A stretch of 43,911 bases of DNA from the NCBI GenBank assembly GCA_028713205.1, contig JAQTOZ010000003.1, forward strand, positions 1 through 43,911, read 5' to 3'. Position 1 is the stretch's first letter, and each line of letters opens with the position of its first letter. The position numbers and the translations under genes are program-made. The stretch comes from Candidatus Omnitrophota bacterium (lineage in GTDB: Bacteria; Omnitrophota; Omnitrophia; Omnitrophales; Aquincolibacteriaceae). Under the pieces are notes generated by a model, which made no database searches, had not been told where the DNA came from, and saw only the letters and a list, made by a program, of their open reading frames with translations. Positions 1-13,700 of this stretch are shown here, in pieces.

Positions 1-1
1 C

Positions 2-1740
2 TCGATTCAGTCGTACGATGAACAAGCCAGGGCCAAGAAGGACGAGATCGAAGCTGTCTTGACCAAGAACGGTTCCTATTTGACGCGGACACAGGAGCTC
101 CTGTCCTTGACTGAATTTTATGCCGGTAAAGTTGAGAATGCGGCCAATGCTCAGGACGCGGATCTCTACGCCGGGATTTTAGAGAAAATCAAAGGGCAAG
201 CCTACACGGCGGTTGTTGGAGCTCGATTGTTTGCGGACGGGGCTCACAAGAGCACGGATGCGACCAATAACTGGAATGCCGCCGACCTGATCTACAGTCA
301 GATCGTCGGTTTGGTTGAACTTGCCGCCGTCACGGCGAACGGGAAAGCGATGATCGGATCGAATGGGGATTCGCTCTTTACCGATGCTGATCAAGCCCTT
401 GCGGAAATTCAGATGGTTTTGAATGATGCGGTTCAGTATGCCGAAGAAGCGAAGGATCGCTATTATTATTCGCCGGATGAGATCAATAAGCATGATGCGG
501 CGATCTATATGTATCAGTTGGCCAAAGCCATTCGGGATGCAATGCAAGCCAAACGGGATCAGGCCGGGATGATACTCAATCTCGGAGATACGACGATTGC
601 GGGCAAATTGCAGCAAATTGATGCGCAGATTGGTGTGATGGATTTGCGGCTCGAAAATGCCCGCACGAGCATCAACGCGAATTTAACCTCGATGTGGGAT
701 TCTGATTTTAACGTGGCGAATGAGACGCTGGATAAACTGACAACGATCAGACTTGCGGAACAACGATCCGCAGAATTGGCTTCAGCGGATATGGCGAATT
801 CCGACTCGGCGCAACTTTTCGAATCTGTAGCCAACGCCATGCTGCGTGATGCCGACAAGAAGGCCATGCAGATCTACGGCGAGTTCAAAGGAAATCCGTC
901 CTATAGCTATCTAAAATCACGCGCATGGGAAGCAACATCGCGTACATCGGCGGTAGAGAATGCCGTGCACGACATTGAAAATCATCATGCCGAATTACTG
1001 GCAAAAGAAACAAACGGCGCATCGATCGTTGATACCGGCCGACAATACCGGACGGTGATGGAAATGCTGACGCAAAAAGTAACCGAAGCCGTTCAGGCGT
1101 CATCGGCAGCAGATGCCCATCGCTATCTACGGGCCCAGGAGTTTCTGGCAGAGGATCAAAAGAAGTTTGAGAACACGATGGCGGGATTCGCGATGCGTAA
1201 CCGGGATAATGCCGCTATCCAAACGGCACAAGCGGCGATTGAAACCATGGCTCAGCAAAGCAGTAATCACATGGACGCGAATAAGTCCGCGATTGCTGAA
1301 TCGGAAGCGGCATCTCAAGACGGTACCAATCTGGTAAGTGAAGCCCGGAAAATCAAACGGGAGCTCGATGCCTTGATGCTGGCTATGGAAAATGTTCCGA
1401 GCGCAGAAGTCGCACGCAGTATTTTCAATTCCATGAGCGCCGGCAATGCACGAATTCAGTCCTTGAATTCGATTATGACGAGGCTCGTGGAAAGCGGGAC
1501 AAATGACACGCGCACCCAAAATCAAACCGATTTGGCGACCGTCTCTTCTCAAGCAAGTGCTTTGACCATGACGGCTACCCAAGGGTATTCGTCGCTGGTT
1601 CAGAACCAACTTGCGTCAGATTCGAATGTGTTCAATGTCAAAGCGCTGTCCGAGTTAATCAAGAAAGTATCGGATGCGGCGAGATCGACCGTTTCGCCCA
1701 CGATTTTGAAAGCTTACAGCCAGTTGATTCGCGGTCTTGG
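2..1740 (+). other. Protein region: Ala/Glu/Gln-rich helical, coiled-coil-like segment
   Basis: Translation such as QLAKAIRDAMQAKRDQAGMILNLGDTTIAGKLQQIDAQIGVMDLRLENARTSINANL; Pro/Gly poor with heptad-like hydrophobic spacing. Confidence 0.6.
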
Positions 1741-4700
1741 AAATGCAACCGTTAATCAGGCCTTTGGCTTAGGATTGGCGGGTCAATTGAATATTCATCT
1801 CGGAGGTGTCGTCGGGGCGCCGAGCGTCTATAACGCACCGGAAACCCGCCGGTTCGAATATGCCCTTGAAATGTTAAACCAGGATGGCATCGCGACCGCA
1901 ACGATCGTTGACGGATTAACCAAAACGGATCTCGAAACGATCATGGCGTTGGATAAAGAAGTTGGGATTCTGGTTCTCTACGGACAGATCGTTCTCTTTA
2001 CGATCAGTGACGAAAGTGACCTGAAACTTTTGAAGGCCGTATCCGAGTTGGCTCAAAATGCGAGCCTGATTGCGCATACGCATCCGTCCACGGTCACCGG
2101 ACCGAGCGAATTGGATATCACAAAGGCCGGTGGTAGTACGGAATATGTTCTGACCCAGGATGGGGTCTTCTCATACAACCATAGCGGAGTCCAAACAAGT
2201 AACGAAGATTATTCTGTATTGGCCGATCAGATCCTGATGACGGTCAATGCATGGCCGGAGGAACCCGGTGATGAAACGAGCGTCCGTAGCGATTTGAATC
2301 ATTTTATTCAGGCGATGGATATTTATGCGGTGGCGCCTGAGGAGCAGAAGGTTCTGTTCCGATCGGACGACGGCGGCGGGGCGGGTGCGCCCGTACCACC
2401 CGGTGGCGGTGTTGTCGCGCCAGCGGATGCTCTCGAAGATTTAATCGATATCGTTATCCTTGAGGATCTGATTCCGATTCTTGCGAACATCAATGCCGAA
2501 GTTAATGACGCCATCAGCGTCGGTGATGACGGTGCGTCGAATTTGGCCAGCATTCAGGGTGATCAGGCTGCCGTGGCAGCGCAATTGGCAGCCGCCCAGG
2601 CGGCCGGAGTAAATCAGGCCGCGACCGCAGCCGCACGAGCCGCGGCGCAAACGAGATATAACACAGCCAGTAGCACGTTGTCGACCATGTTGAATGACTG
2701 CCGTGATAATCCCAGGGCGGAACAGCTCCGGCAAAATACGGTACAGGCAGCGCAAGCGGTTGTGACCGCCTTCAAGGATTTGGAACAGATTATTGAGATC
2801 GATGAGAGATTGCTTGTTGAAGAAAATAAAGGCAATAAATTCCAGGGAATTTCGGCCGCTCGATTGGCGGAAGCCGTTGCGGATGCGGCCTGGATTGCAG
2901 CGGCGCCGGCTCCGGGACTTACGGCGGATATTGTTCTGGATTATGCAAATAAATTCAGGGAAATCGTTGCGTGGATGACGTATGCCCGTGCCGTCCTGGC
3001 ACCGTTTATCGCACGGGATGGCGATCCTGTCGTAATCGGTAACGATGGAGCTATTGGGGGCAATATCGCGGCGATGGCCCCGCTCATCGCGGCTGCGGAC
3101 GCTCAGGCACGGGCCATGGCGATCCAGGAGCAGGCAGGTTCCGATGCTTATTTGCATGCGCAAAGCGTAACGAAGAAGCTCGAAGAAATCATACTCGGAG
3201 TATGGGATGCCCAAAATTCGACCGTTGCGGAAACATTCAGGCAAAAAGCGGTCAGCCGGAGACAACTGCTGGTTGATGAGCATGACAAGATTACCGCGGC
3301 CATCGCTGCGTTGCCGGGCGGCGTGCAGGACTATCATCTGAATAACTGGCATTTGTTAGTGGATAATGAAATTGCCAACTTCGACGCAAAAGATTTGCAA
3401 GCGCAGGCATATATTCAACAGATGAAAGATGCGGAAGCCGCATCTGAGGCGGCCCTGCTGCAGGTGAAATTACAATTCGACCGTGTGATGTATGCTTACA
3501 CCTTAAGCCTCGTTACACAAAATGCGGCAACCATGCAAGCTCAGTATACGATTGCCGAAAATGCGCGGAATGCCATGCAGCCTCAAATCGACATCATCGT
3601 TGCTCAACTGGCGATCAATCAATTTCCGGCAGATAAATGGATCAAAACGGATCTGGATGAGGCCCGGAATCTTTATGTCCAGACCAATGAGATGATGTTG
3701 ATGATGAAAACGCGCATCAACCAATTGACGATCGAGAACCAGGTCAGCGGTCCGACCATGCGGCGTGCCGATCTGAACGGTGATAACAAGATTGACAATA
3801 CCGACGTTGATTTGTTGATCAATTCGATATCCAAAATGATCGACATCAATCAGGACGGCAAAACCGATCTTCTGGATAAAGAAACGTGGCAAAAAATGTT
3901 CCCCTATATCCATCTCTTGAATTTCTATTCGACGGCCGCTGCGACGAAGGCCGATATCACAGGTGACGGAGAAGTCAACTGGAGAGACCGCGATATGTTC
4001 AAGACCGACCTCCGGTATTTCGTCGACGTCAATCGTGACGGTACTGTGGATGGGGCCGATGTCGCGATTGTGGAAAGCTATCTGAATGACAAGGTCTACA
4101 TCTACGGTGACGTCGAATCGGTGACAGTCAATCAGTATGGCGGAGAAGTGATATCGGATACACCCGAACCGGTGATTCCGGGTCAAGAACCGGATGTGGA
4201 AGAACTCTATGATTTCTTTGCCCAACTGGACGATGAAATTACGGCCGCCATTGACGTGGAAGTCCTGAGCGCACGGACGGGTGTCTTTACCAATCGCATG
4301 CAGGAATTGATTGCGCGTGCGGAAAGCACGGAAAATCTTGAAACGTTGAAATACCTGGAGACGATCGCTGCCAATATCGAAAAGGCGGCGCAGCAAGGAT
4401 CGGATGTGCTTTCGGAAGGCAATACGGCCGCTTTGCTGGCGGCGATCGAAACCATTCGCCCGCGTCCCAACGATGCCGCAGCTGCGACGGCTTATGATTG
4501 GTTACAATTCTACCGCGGAGCAGTCGAAGTGTATGTGGGGTTGATAAAAACGGAATTGCAGAAAGTTACGACGGCTTATACCGACTACAATACGGTTTTG
4601 GGCGAATACATGAATCAAACCGATGCCTTGAAGCTTGCCGAAGACAATCTTAAGACGAAACTCGATGCTTATCATACGCAAGTCACCGCGTATAACGGTA

Positions 4701-7700
4701 CCATTGCGGCCTATCAGAATGCGAAGAATGCTTATTGGGGGAATGCGAATGCTGCGAATAAAACCGCGCTGGATAATGCACGAGATGCCATGAATCTGGC
4801 CTATGCCGGTGTTCGTGATACCTGGGGTGATTTTAATGCCGCAATCCAGGTTGCCGATGGTGTGAAGAATGATTGGGAGCAAAAATACAAACTGCTCTTG
4901 GAGAAATATGAGGATTATAGCGAAGCCTGGACAAAGTTTAATACTCCTCCCGGCGGTGCTAATTCGGCCAAAACCAAATACGAAACAGCGTATACGAACT
5001 ATACCAAAGCGCTATCGGATATGAAAACCGCGCTCAACGCGTTCAAGGACGTGCTCAACGGAACGGCTCCGGGTACCACCAACTTTTTAGCGATGGATCA
5101 ATTATTGCCGTCGATCAAAGACAATTACAACGCTGCGATGAAAACTTTGAACACGGCATTGGCCAATCTGGAGGCTTCCAATACCGAGATCGAAGGTAAG
5201 AAATTGCAATTCGACACGGCACTCGGTGATATGAATGCGCAGTTTGCAACATTGCAAGCGGCTCTGGACGCAGGCGGTTCCGTACCGACGGCCAATGATG
5301 CGTATATCGAGAAATTCAACGAGCTGAAGGCCCGAATTGCCAAACAAAATGGGTCTTTGGATGTCTTGAATACGGCGATCGATCAGATGAATGTTGCCTA
5401 TGCGGCCATCACCACGACCAATCCGACGCCGGGTGTGTTTAACGACGCGTATAACGCATGGGATCCGTTGCGTACGGCATTTACCACTCACGAAAGCGAT
5501 ATGCAAGATTACTATACCAACGAATTTAAACCGGCGCAAACGGCGCGACGAAACAAACATTATGATCCGGCCGGGCCTTCGGGATTCAAATATGATATCC
5601 GGGACTATCATGCGAAACAACTTGCCTTGGAAAATTCCGTGCAGGTGCTGGATGCGGCAATCAACAATCAATCCGCGAATGAATATATTAATTTCATTAC
5701 GGCCATCGTGCCGGCGGCCGAGGCGGCTGATTTGTTAAGCTTTACGGCCCATGTTACCTTCACGGCGGATGCCGACAAAGATTCACCGATGGAGATTTAT
5801 CGCATGCTCCTTCAGAAACAGAAGCTTTACGAGGAGAAGAAGAAAGAGCCTATCGAGAAGCTGAACGCATGGCAAATCGCGGAGAATAACCGTAAAGCGG
5901 CCGAGGCCGAATATTTTAAGTTGATTCAGCAGGGCGGAGAATCAACCGATGCGAACGTGATTTGGGCACGCAGTCATCTGTACGAAGAAACCCGTAACGC
6001 CCAGGAAGCCGAACGAGCCTATCGTGAGGCTCAGGATGAACTGACCGGCGTCGGGATGGCGGTAAGAGAAATCCGTCATATGTACGAAATTGCCATGGCG
6101 GAAGTTCAGTCTGCCCGCGAAGCCTATGAGAGGATACGCGAACGCCGCGAAATACTGACTTACACGAGTGCGATGTCTCAGTTCGGCTCGATGACTCAGG
6201 ACGTGATCGATGCCGCCATCCTGCAACGAGGGCAGCAATCCGGGAGAACGCGCTTTGACGCGATGTACCCGCAATGGGTTTCTGCCGTGAATGCCTTCAA
6301 ACTTGCCAATGAAACATTGGGCGCCAAAGTTCTGGATCCGTTCAACCCGAGTCTTGTGTCGGCGAAAACGGAACGGGAAACCGCGGATTCCAATTTCTTC
6401 CCGGAGGCCGGCAACTATGATTCCCAACAGGGCACGACGAATACCGCATTCGATACTTTGGACGGTGATATGTTTGCGGAGAACGACGATCAGGCGCCGG
6501 CGTATCATGCGGCCCTGGATGATCTCCAGGATAAGGTCAAGGCAACCTCCTTAGCGAAGATGCTTTCGGCGGAGGATCAAGGCCTGATTGATGATAAGAA
6601 GACGCCTTTGGAGACTCAGGAAGACGAATTGAAAGCTGCTCATGAAGCCTATGCAAATCAGTTTGAGAATTTGAAAGATGTCGCGGATCCGACCAAAATA
6701 TATTCGGAACCGCAATACGAGGATTTTCTGTCGGATTATGACAATGCGGATCCTGATAGTTACCTTTCAAAATATACAACCTTAAATAACCCGCGCGAGG
6801 AGGATATCGTTAGTGCGCATACGGCATTGAAGACCAAGCTTGACGACTATAAAACGGCCGCGGATGATTTTAAGGCCAAGGCGGACGCGCTGGCAACGGC
6901 TCGAAGCTCCGGAGATGCGACCGCCATCAGTACCGCGGAAACCGATCTGCAAAACGCTTTTACGGACATGAAGAGCAAATTTGATGATGCCAATAACGAA
7001 AGAAACGGAGCTTATAAGACGGCATTCGATCAATGGAAAACCGCTTATGACGATTGGTCGGGAATCGTTGAAACGGCAAAAGCGGATTATGATCAATTTA
7101 AAACAGTGCTGGCAGAATTCAAGATCCGCTGCGATGTCTTTGATGATCCGATGCTCGCGAATTACCGTCAGGAGCAGGATGATATTCTGCAAGCCATCAA
7201 CGAGTTGGATAATGTGCTGCAGACCATGATTGCGGACGGTAAATTGAGTCAGACCCTCGTCACGACTTATACGACGGTCAAGGGCGCTTTGGATACCGCA
7301 AGGCAAGCGCTTTGGCAATCTCGCGGAGATGTGCTGACGCAAAAAATGGATTTGCAAACGAAATTGACGGCATTGCAGACTGCAGTCAGTGCGCTGGATG
7401 CTCAGGCCACCACCCTTTACAGCAAGATTGATGTCTACCGTAACCTCGCGGATTCCATGATCAGCACCAAGGACGAGTTATTTACGCGCTTCGATCTTAT
7501 GACGACGTCGATGACCACGATGCAGCCGCATGTGACGAATATCCAAACCGATTATGACCAATTTGTCGTCGACTATGCGATCTATAACGTCAAGAACGAT
7601 GCGCTGAACAATTATGCGAGCCAGATGCACGGTCTCATGGAGACGAATGCGGAGAATTTCGGGTCGCGCAGGACCGAACTCAAAAATGCCTATGATGGAT

Positions 7701-10700
7701 TTGTCAATCAACTCGCGGACGTCAAAACGAAATGGACGGATATGTCCGATGCCTTTGCGACGCTTAAAGGTACGATGGAAAACGAAAACAAAGTAACTCC
7801 TGCCGGTACCTATCCCGAATTTATCGCGAAGTTGGATTCCTATCGGCTGAATGTTGACGCGATTAAGTCGGCAGATATGTTTAGTGTGGCCGATCTCTTC
7901 CCGATTGATCCCAAGTGGGAAGCGCTCAAATCGGCCCGGACTGATTATGAAATTGCGAGAGCCGATTACGAGTCCAACAGTAATGCGTTATCGCTTAAAT
8001 ATGAAGAAGCTCGCAATGCTTATACGGAATACTGGAGCGCCAAATTAGCGCTTGAAGGCTTTGTCGATCCGGCGACCGGCGTCCTGCCGTCCTTGGAAGA
8101 TGATTATACGAACAAGTACACTGCGTTGGATGCGGCGATTGCGGTCTTTTTAAGTGCTCAAGATGATTTCGATAATGCGAAACTGGCGTTTGACGGCGCT
8201 TTTATGGCCGATCCGGAAGCTGCGACGGCTCCGGGCGCGACCGAGAGAGCCGACATGGATGCCGCCAAGACGGCGCTTGATACGGCCTATCAGGATATGA
8301 ATACGGCATGGGCCGATTATATGATTTCCTATGCTGCGCTGACGAGCGCATGCAACGAGTGGACGAGGATGAAAACGGAGCTCGAGACGAAATACAACGC
8401 ATATAAGGCCCTGGCCGATGAAGTTAGGGATTTAACGGATGCGCTCGACGAGGCTTTAAATACGCCGGTAAGCGGACTATTGTCGCGCAAGGTTGCTCTC
8501 GACACGGCCGTTACTGACCTTCGGACCAGTATTCAAGCTGTTGCGACTGCCGGTAATCTGCCTTCAGCTACGATGACGGAATTGGGAACCTATTTTGATG
8601 CCTATGATACCGCTTCGACGGATGATTCGACGGAATTGAATTCGGTCGTGACGGATTTGAGCGATTTTGACACGGAACTTACGAGCCTGGATGACATGAG
8701 GGATGCAACCGTCGCGGGTTCCTTCGGCGATTTGATTCAGAAGGCATTTGATGCCAACTCCGCGTATGCGACAGCGATTGCGGCCGTTGTGAGCGCCCAG
8801 GATACTTTGGGCGCCAAAAAGGAGAAACTGGATCAGCAGATGCTGGACTTCGCGGATGCCTACAGCAAGATCGATATTGATCTTGCGGGTTATACGCAGG
8901 TGCAAGCGGTGATCACGCAAATGACGAGTCTGCAAAATGAATTTGATTATCTCTTGGATACCAATGATGACCATATTGTGAGCCTGGATGAACTGAAGGG
9001 CATGATGCAAAATCAGATGGGAGCGAATTCATTCCTCAAAAAAGTCGACGACGAATATCAGTCGCTGATTAATCCTGCGCCGGGCGCGGAAATTCCGGAA
9101 CCGGACCGGAGCAAGAAGGCATTGGCGCTAATCGAAAAAGTAAAAGCTTACATTTTAATCTATACGTTATCCGATGAGCCGATTCCCGCCCATGATGAAG
9201 GTGAGGAAGACTGGGAGGGCTATTTTGTGGATGATTACAACGGTCAGATAGGCCGGAAGCCCCAACCTGTGATTCGCGATGAACTCGTAGCGGGGTCCTC
9301 GGGCGGCGAAGAAGGAGAAGGCGGAGATACGGGTGATGTTGTACCGGAAGTCAAAGACATCGGCGGCATCTTCATCGCGCAGAATGTTCAGGCCAATTTG
9401 AACACACGCAAGCTATCGATGGAAAGCGCGTTGGAATATTTGGAACAGGTTCGTTTGGCATTTGTGCTTGCGCCGAACTCGACAAGAGATCTCTTTACGG
9501 CCGAAGTTGCGCAGACTTTGGGTGTGAATGAGATATTGCGTAGAGAACTCGAAGAACCCGACTTTGTTCTTGTCGACAAAGAAGGCGCGGACCCTGATGC
9601 GGATGCGGATAAAAATACTTGTAATGAATTGGATGCGGCCATCACAAAGCTCAATGACAAATATAAAGTCGTATTCGACGTGCCGGCTACCGACATGATG
9701 AAGGCTTTTGATGAAATGATTGACCGGTTGACCGAGAATTTCACATTCGAGCCGGATAAGATTGCACAAACGTTGCTGGACGAAACCGACGAGGCTGTCA
9801 AGACGATCCGTGAAGCTCCGTCCGCAGCTGCGGCGGCAGCGTCCATGGTGCAGGTTGATTTTGTGCTCCGTGAAAAAGCAAAGCCTCCGGCGGAAGGTGA
9901 AACCGCACCGGAAGAAAAAGACGATTTTGTGCTGGGAGTCCCGGATGTCGTGACGACGAGCTTTGAGAATATTCATGATTCCTCGGACCTTGATGCCTTG
10001 ATGACCAATAAAGTAATCACCGGTGTTAAAGTCGTTCCGGCCATGATTCAGGACACCAAAGTCATGCTTTATTTCGATGTGACGGATGACAGCAATCCGG
10101 ACCGGACCTTTGAGGTGCGTGGTGATCCGACCGGGATATTCCTGTTCTATGAGATTGATCAGGAAACGGGTGAAATGATGGATCCGGATAATCCGATCAA
10201 AAGCAAGATTGTGTTTACGGCGATTACCCCGCCGGCCACGACGGCAGAACCTCTTTACACGCATACGGTTGATCTCGAGTGGGACGACGGAAGCGGTACC
10301 GATACGATGATGACCGTAACTTATGAGATCAGTGCCGGGGCCGTCGGAAACGCGTTGCATATGATGGCCCGTGCCGAACAGGAAAAGAAATTAGCCGAGC
10401 AGCGTTTGAATGAATTCAAATATGGTGTTTCCGGCACTGAAATTGCACCCGAAGACGGTTCTTACTGGAGTTATGCCAACAACGATCCGGACCTGATTGA
10501 GTATCATTCCAAAATGAATGAGGCGCTGCAAAAGGACTTGGAAGCAAAGACGGAAAGGGCGGCACGCGATGCGGACGTTTTGACGGCCTCCGATACGTCT
10601 CTGGCCGACGCGAAACTGGACCTGGATCAAATCAACGGTATTATGGCGGGATTACCGGCCATTAATCTCGATCTGAACTATGACAATGCCTACACGAACG

Positions 10701-13700
10701 CTCAGGCGCTTTATGATTCGGTCAAGGCTGAAAGTGAAGCCATTGCCGTTTCGATCGACGAAATCAAACGCAAATATCTGGTGGCCAATAATGACATTAA
10801 GGAACAACTTAAGAATGATTATGAAGCAGCAAGGCGTTATCAGGATGCTGCCGATGAGGCGTTGTATGAAGCCGGCTTGATTTTGGCCATCAAATTCGCG
10901 TTGAAATTCGACACGAGTCTTTTGGTCAGCGGACCTGACAACGCACGTCAGAAGATGTTGGACACCGCATTGAGGCTGCAAGACATCATCCCGGCGACGA
11001 CGGAACTCCAGTTGGATGCCATGATCGATCCGACACTGTCGGATATCGAGTATGTCTTATGGCGTGTTTACGAATATAACCGGGATTATATGGAATCCAG
11101 TAACGATGTTAAGATCGAATTGTCAGCATCTTTCGATGCCACGCAATTTGCGGATACGATGGAAGGATATTTGGCCCAGATTTACGGCGAAAAGGCCAAG
11201 CGGAAAGTCGATACGATCGAGGCTGATGTTTTGGCAGCCACAACAAATTGGGCCACTGAAGAAGCTGCATTGATCACAGACTTGACCAACAAATTGAATG
11301 GCAACGCGCCTTTGGCGATTGACGGGCTCAAAGACAAATTTAATAACTGGGTCAGCAATTTGGAAGTGATAGGTATTGAAAATATGACCAAAGAAGGGGC
11401 GCTAGCATTCATGGAGGATCCGGAAAATGGGCTTGACCTGCAAAAAGAAGTACGGAATTTATACGGACTCGCAATTTATTGTAACGATGTCGTCCGGGCG
11501 CCCGAGTCTAAAACGGCAATTCGAAAAATGGCGAATGAAATCGAATTGCTGATGCAAAAAATCAACAATTACATGGATGCCTTGAATTTGCAAAGGGCCA
11601 TTCGTAATGTTGAGGCAAGAGCGGAACATAATATGACGATTGCGATCAACGCGTTTAATGCCAAATCGACGGCAGTCCCGGCGGCACCTACGGATATCCG
11701 GAGTATGGATACTGCAACCGTTGCATCGAAAATGACCGAATGGACTCAGTACAACAACGATTTGACCGCCGAACTCAATAAGATGGCGGCGACGCGCAAG
11801 GAAATCGCGTATTACCGGGAAGCCTTTTCGGGAACGGATTTGGTCGCGACTTTTGATGTGATGTTGAGGAAAATTGACGATGCCATTGCCAAGGCAGATA
11901 TCGAGAAAAGAGTTTCCATGCCTTTGGCGCAGATGGAAGATCGGCAACTAAGGATCACCCAGTCCGTGCTTGAGGCACAGGCTGCGGATGCGGCGTGGGC
12001 AGCCAAGGTCGTGGAAAAGCGAATGCGGGAGAACCGATTGAGCGATGCGATGGAGCAGACTTACACGAAGGCGATGGATGTCTTTAACGAAGCGGACCGT
12101 AACGCACAAAATGTGACTTTGAAAGTCACCACGCTCTTGAAAGAATTCTCCGCGATGTGGGAACAAATCATCGAAGAAACCAATGTCGAAAAGATTATCA
12201 GCGACGCTCAAAATGCGCAACGTTCGCTGACAAAAGTCGTCAATGAGCTTCTGACAGATGTGGATATTTTCGAGAAATTCCGGGCGACCTTAACGGATAG
12301 TCAGGCCCGCATGACGGAACAAACCGAGCTCAAAGCGGTGGTTGCGGCGTACGTGGCCATGGTCAATGATCTGGTGCTTGGCAATAAGGACAAGAAGATT
12401 ACCGGGATCTATGAATTGTTCAATCTTGCGCGTGCCCTGCACAGCCGCTACCCGAACAATCAGCGCATCCAGGAAATGATCGAAATGATGCAACCGACGG
12501 TCAATGATGCACGCGATGTGGCGGAGCTGATGCGTGGCTTCGGCGAAATTATCAGCAATTACTATACCGCGTTTGCCAACCTGGATGCCCTCGAGCAGTC
12601 TCAGGTGGCACGCCAGATTCTGGTGGATCAGCTCCGCAATGAAACCGATCCGGCCGCGCAGGAAGCCGTTTACAGCATGATTATGAAGGCCATGGAAGAG
12701 GAACAAACGAGCAAAAGCCAGGCAGTGACCTTAGCCCAGATCGTCCGTACCAAGACGGATGAAATGCTGGATCTGGTCTATCATTCCGAGCCTCTGTCGC
12801 GATTGGATTATGCCAGCGAATTGATGGTGAATAAGCAGCTTTTGATTACAACTCTTCAGGATGTTGCGGCCAATGTCGGCGTTTCACTGTTGGCCAGCGG
12901 AAGCGTCATTGTCGAACCGCCGTCTGCCGTGAAAGATGCCCAGCATAAGCTCGCGAGAATTACGGGAATGAAGAGCCAGACCCTCTTTCCGGGTTTGAAA
13001 GTGATTACGGATACGACCACGAACCCGCCGACCCTGAGCGACGCGGCGAAAGAACCGGCCCCGTCCAAAAATTGGAAGATCGAGTCTGGGAAAACCTATG
13101 TGTGGGAGATCAAGATTCCCGATGACGATAAGTATGATGTGCTGATCCGGACCGTGATGCTGACGCCGACGGAAACCAATTTGGGATACGTTTCCACGAC
13201 CTTCTTCCGCGTGGATCGCATGAAACTGGGAACGCCGCCGACCGAAAAGGAAATCAAACGGCAGGTGGGCGACGTCCTCTATGATAGTTTGCCGCTGGTT
13301 CGCAAGAGCGGTTTGGATACCTTCAAACAGGAGTCGGGCGCGACCGCGATTACGATAGGTGATAAGCACTATGTCATCAGCGCGACGCCGGAAACCGACT
13401 ATATGGGCAGGCCGCTCACCGTTCTCGAATACGAAGACGGCGCAATCAAGATCAAGAGCTTCTGGGTTAATAGCATTCAACGTATTCGCATTGATGAAAA
13501 GATTTATGAAATTACCACCGGACCCGGCGGGATCGAGCTCAAAACGCCTTTTGTCATGGATTTGGCCCAAAACTTAACGACCCTGGAAGAGGCCAAACTT
13601 GCTTATAAAGCGGCAGCCGAGAATTTCTTTGGGAAGCAAACGACATGGCCGACTCCTACGGGAGGTTCCGAGAAGAATCCGGCCCTTGCAATTACGGAAG

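Noticed and set aside
1113-1337. Short + strand ORFs in frames 0 and 1 mod 3 (e.g. 1113-1337, 5391-5738, 18552-18848, 20379-20696, 31872-32207)
   Set aside because: Out-of-frame shadows of the giant ORF, Arg/Met/Ser-rich, with no domain-like sequence.
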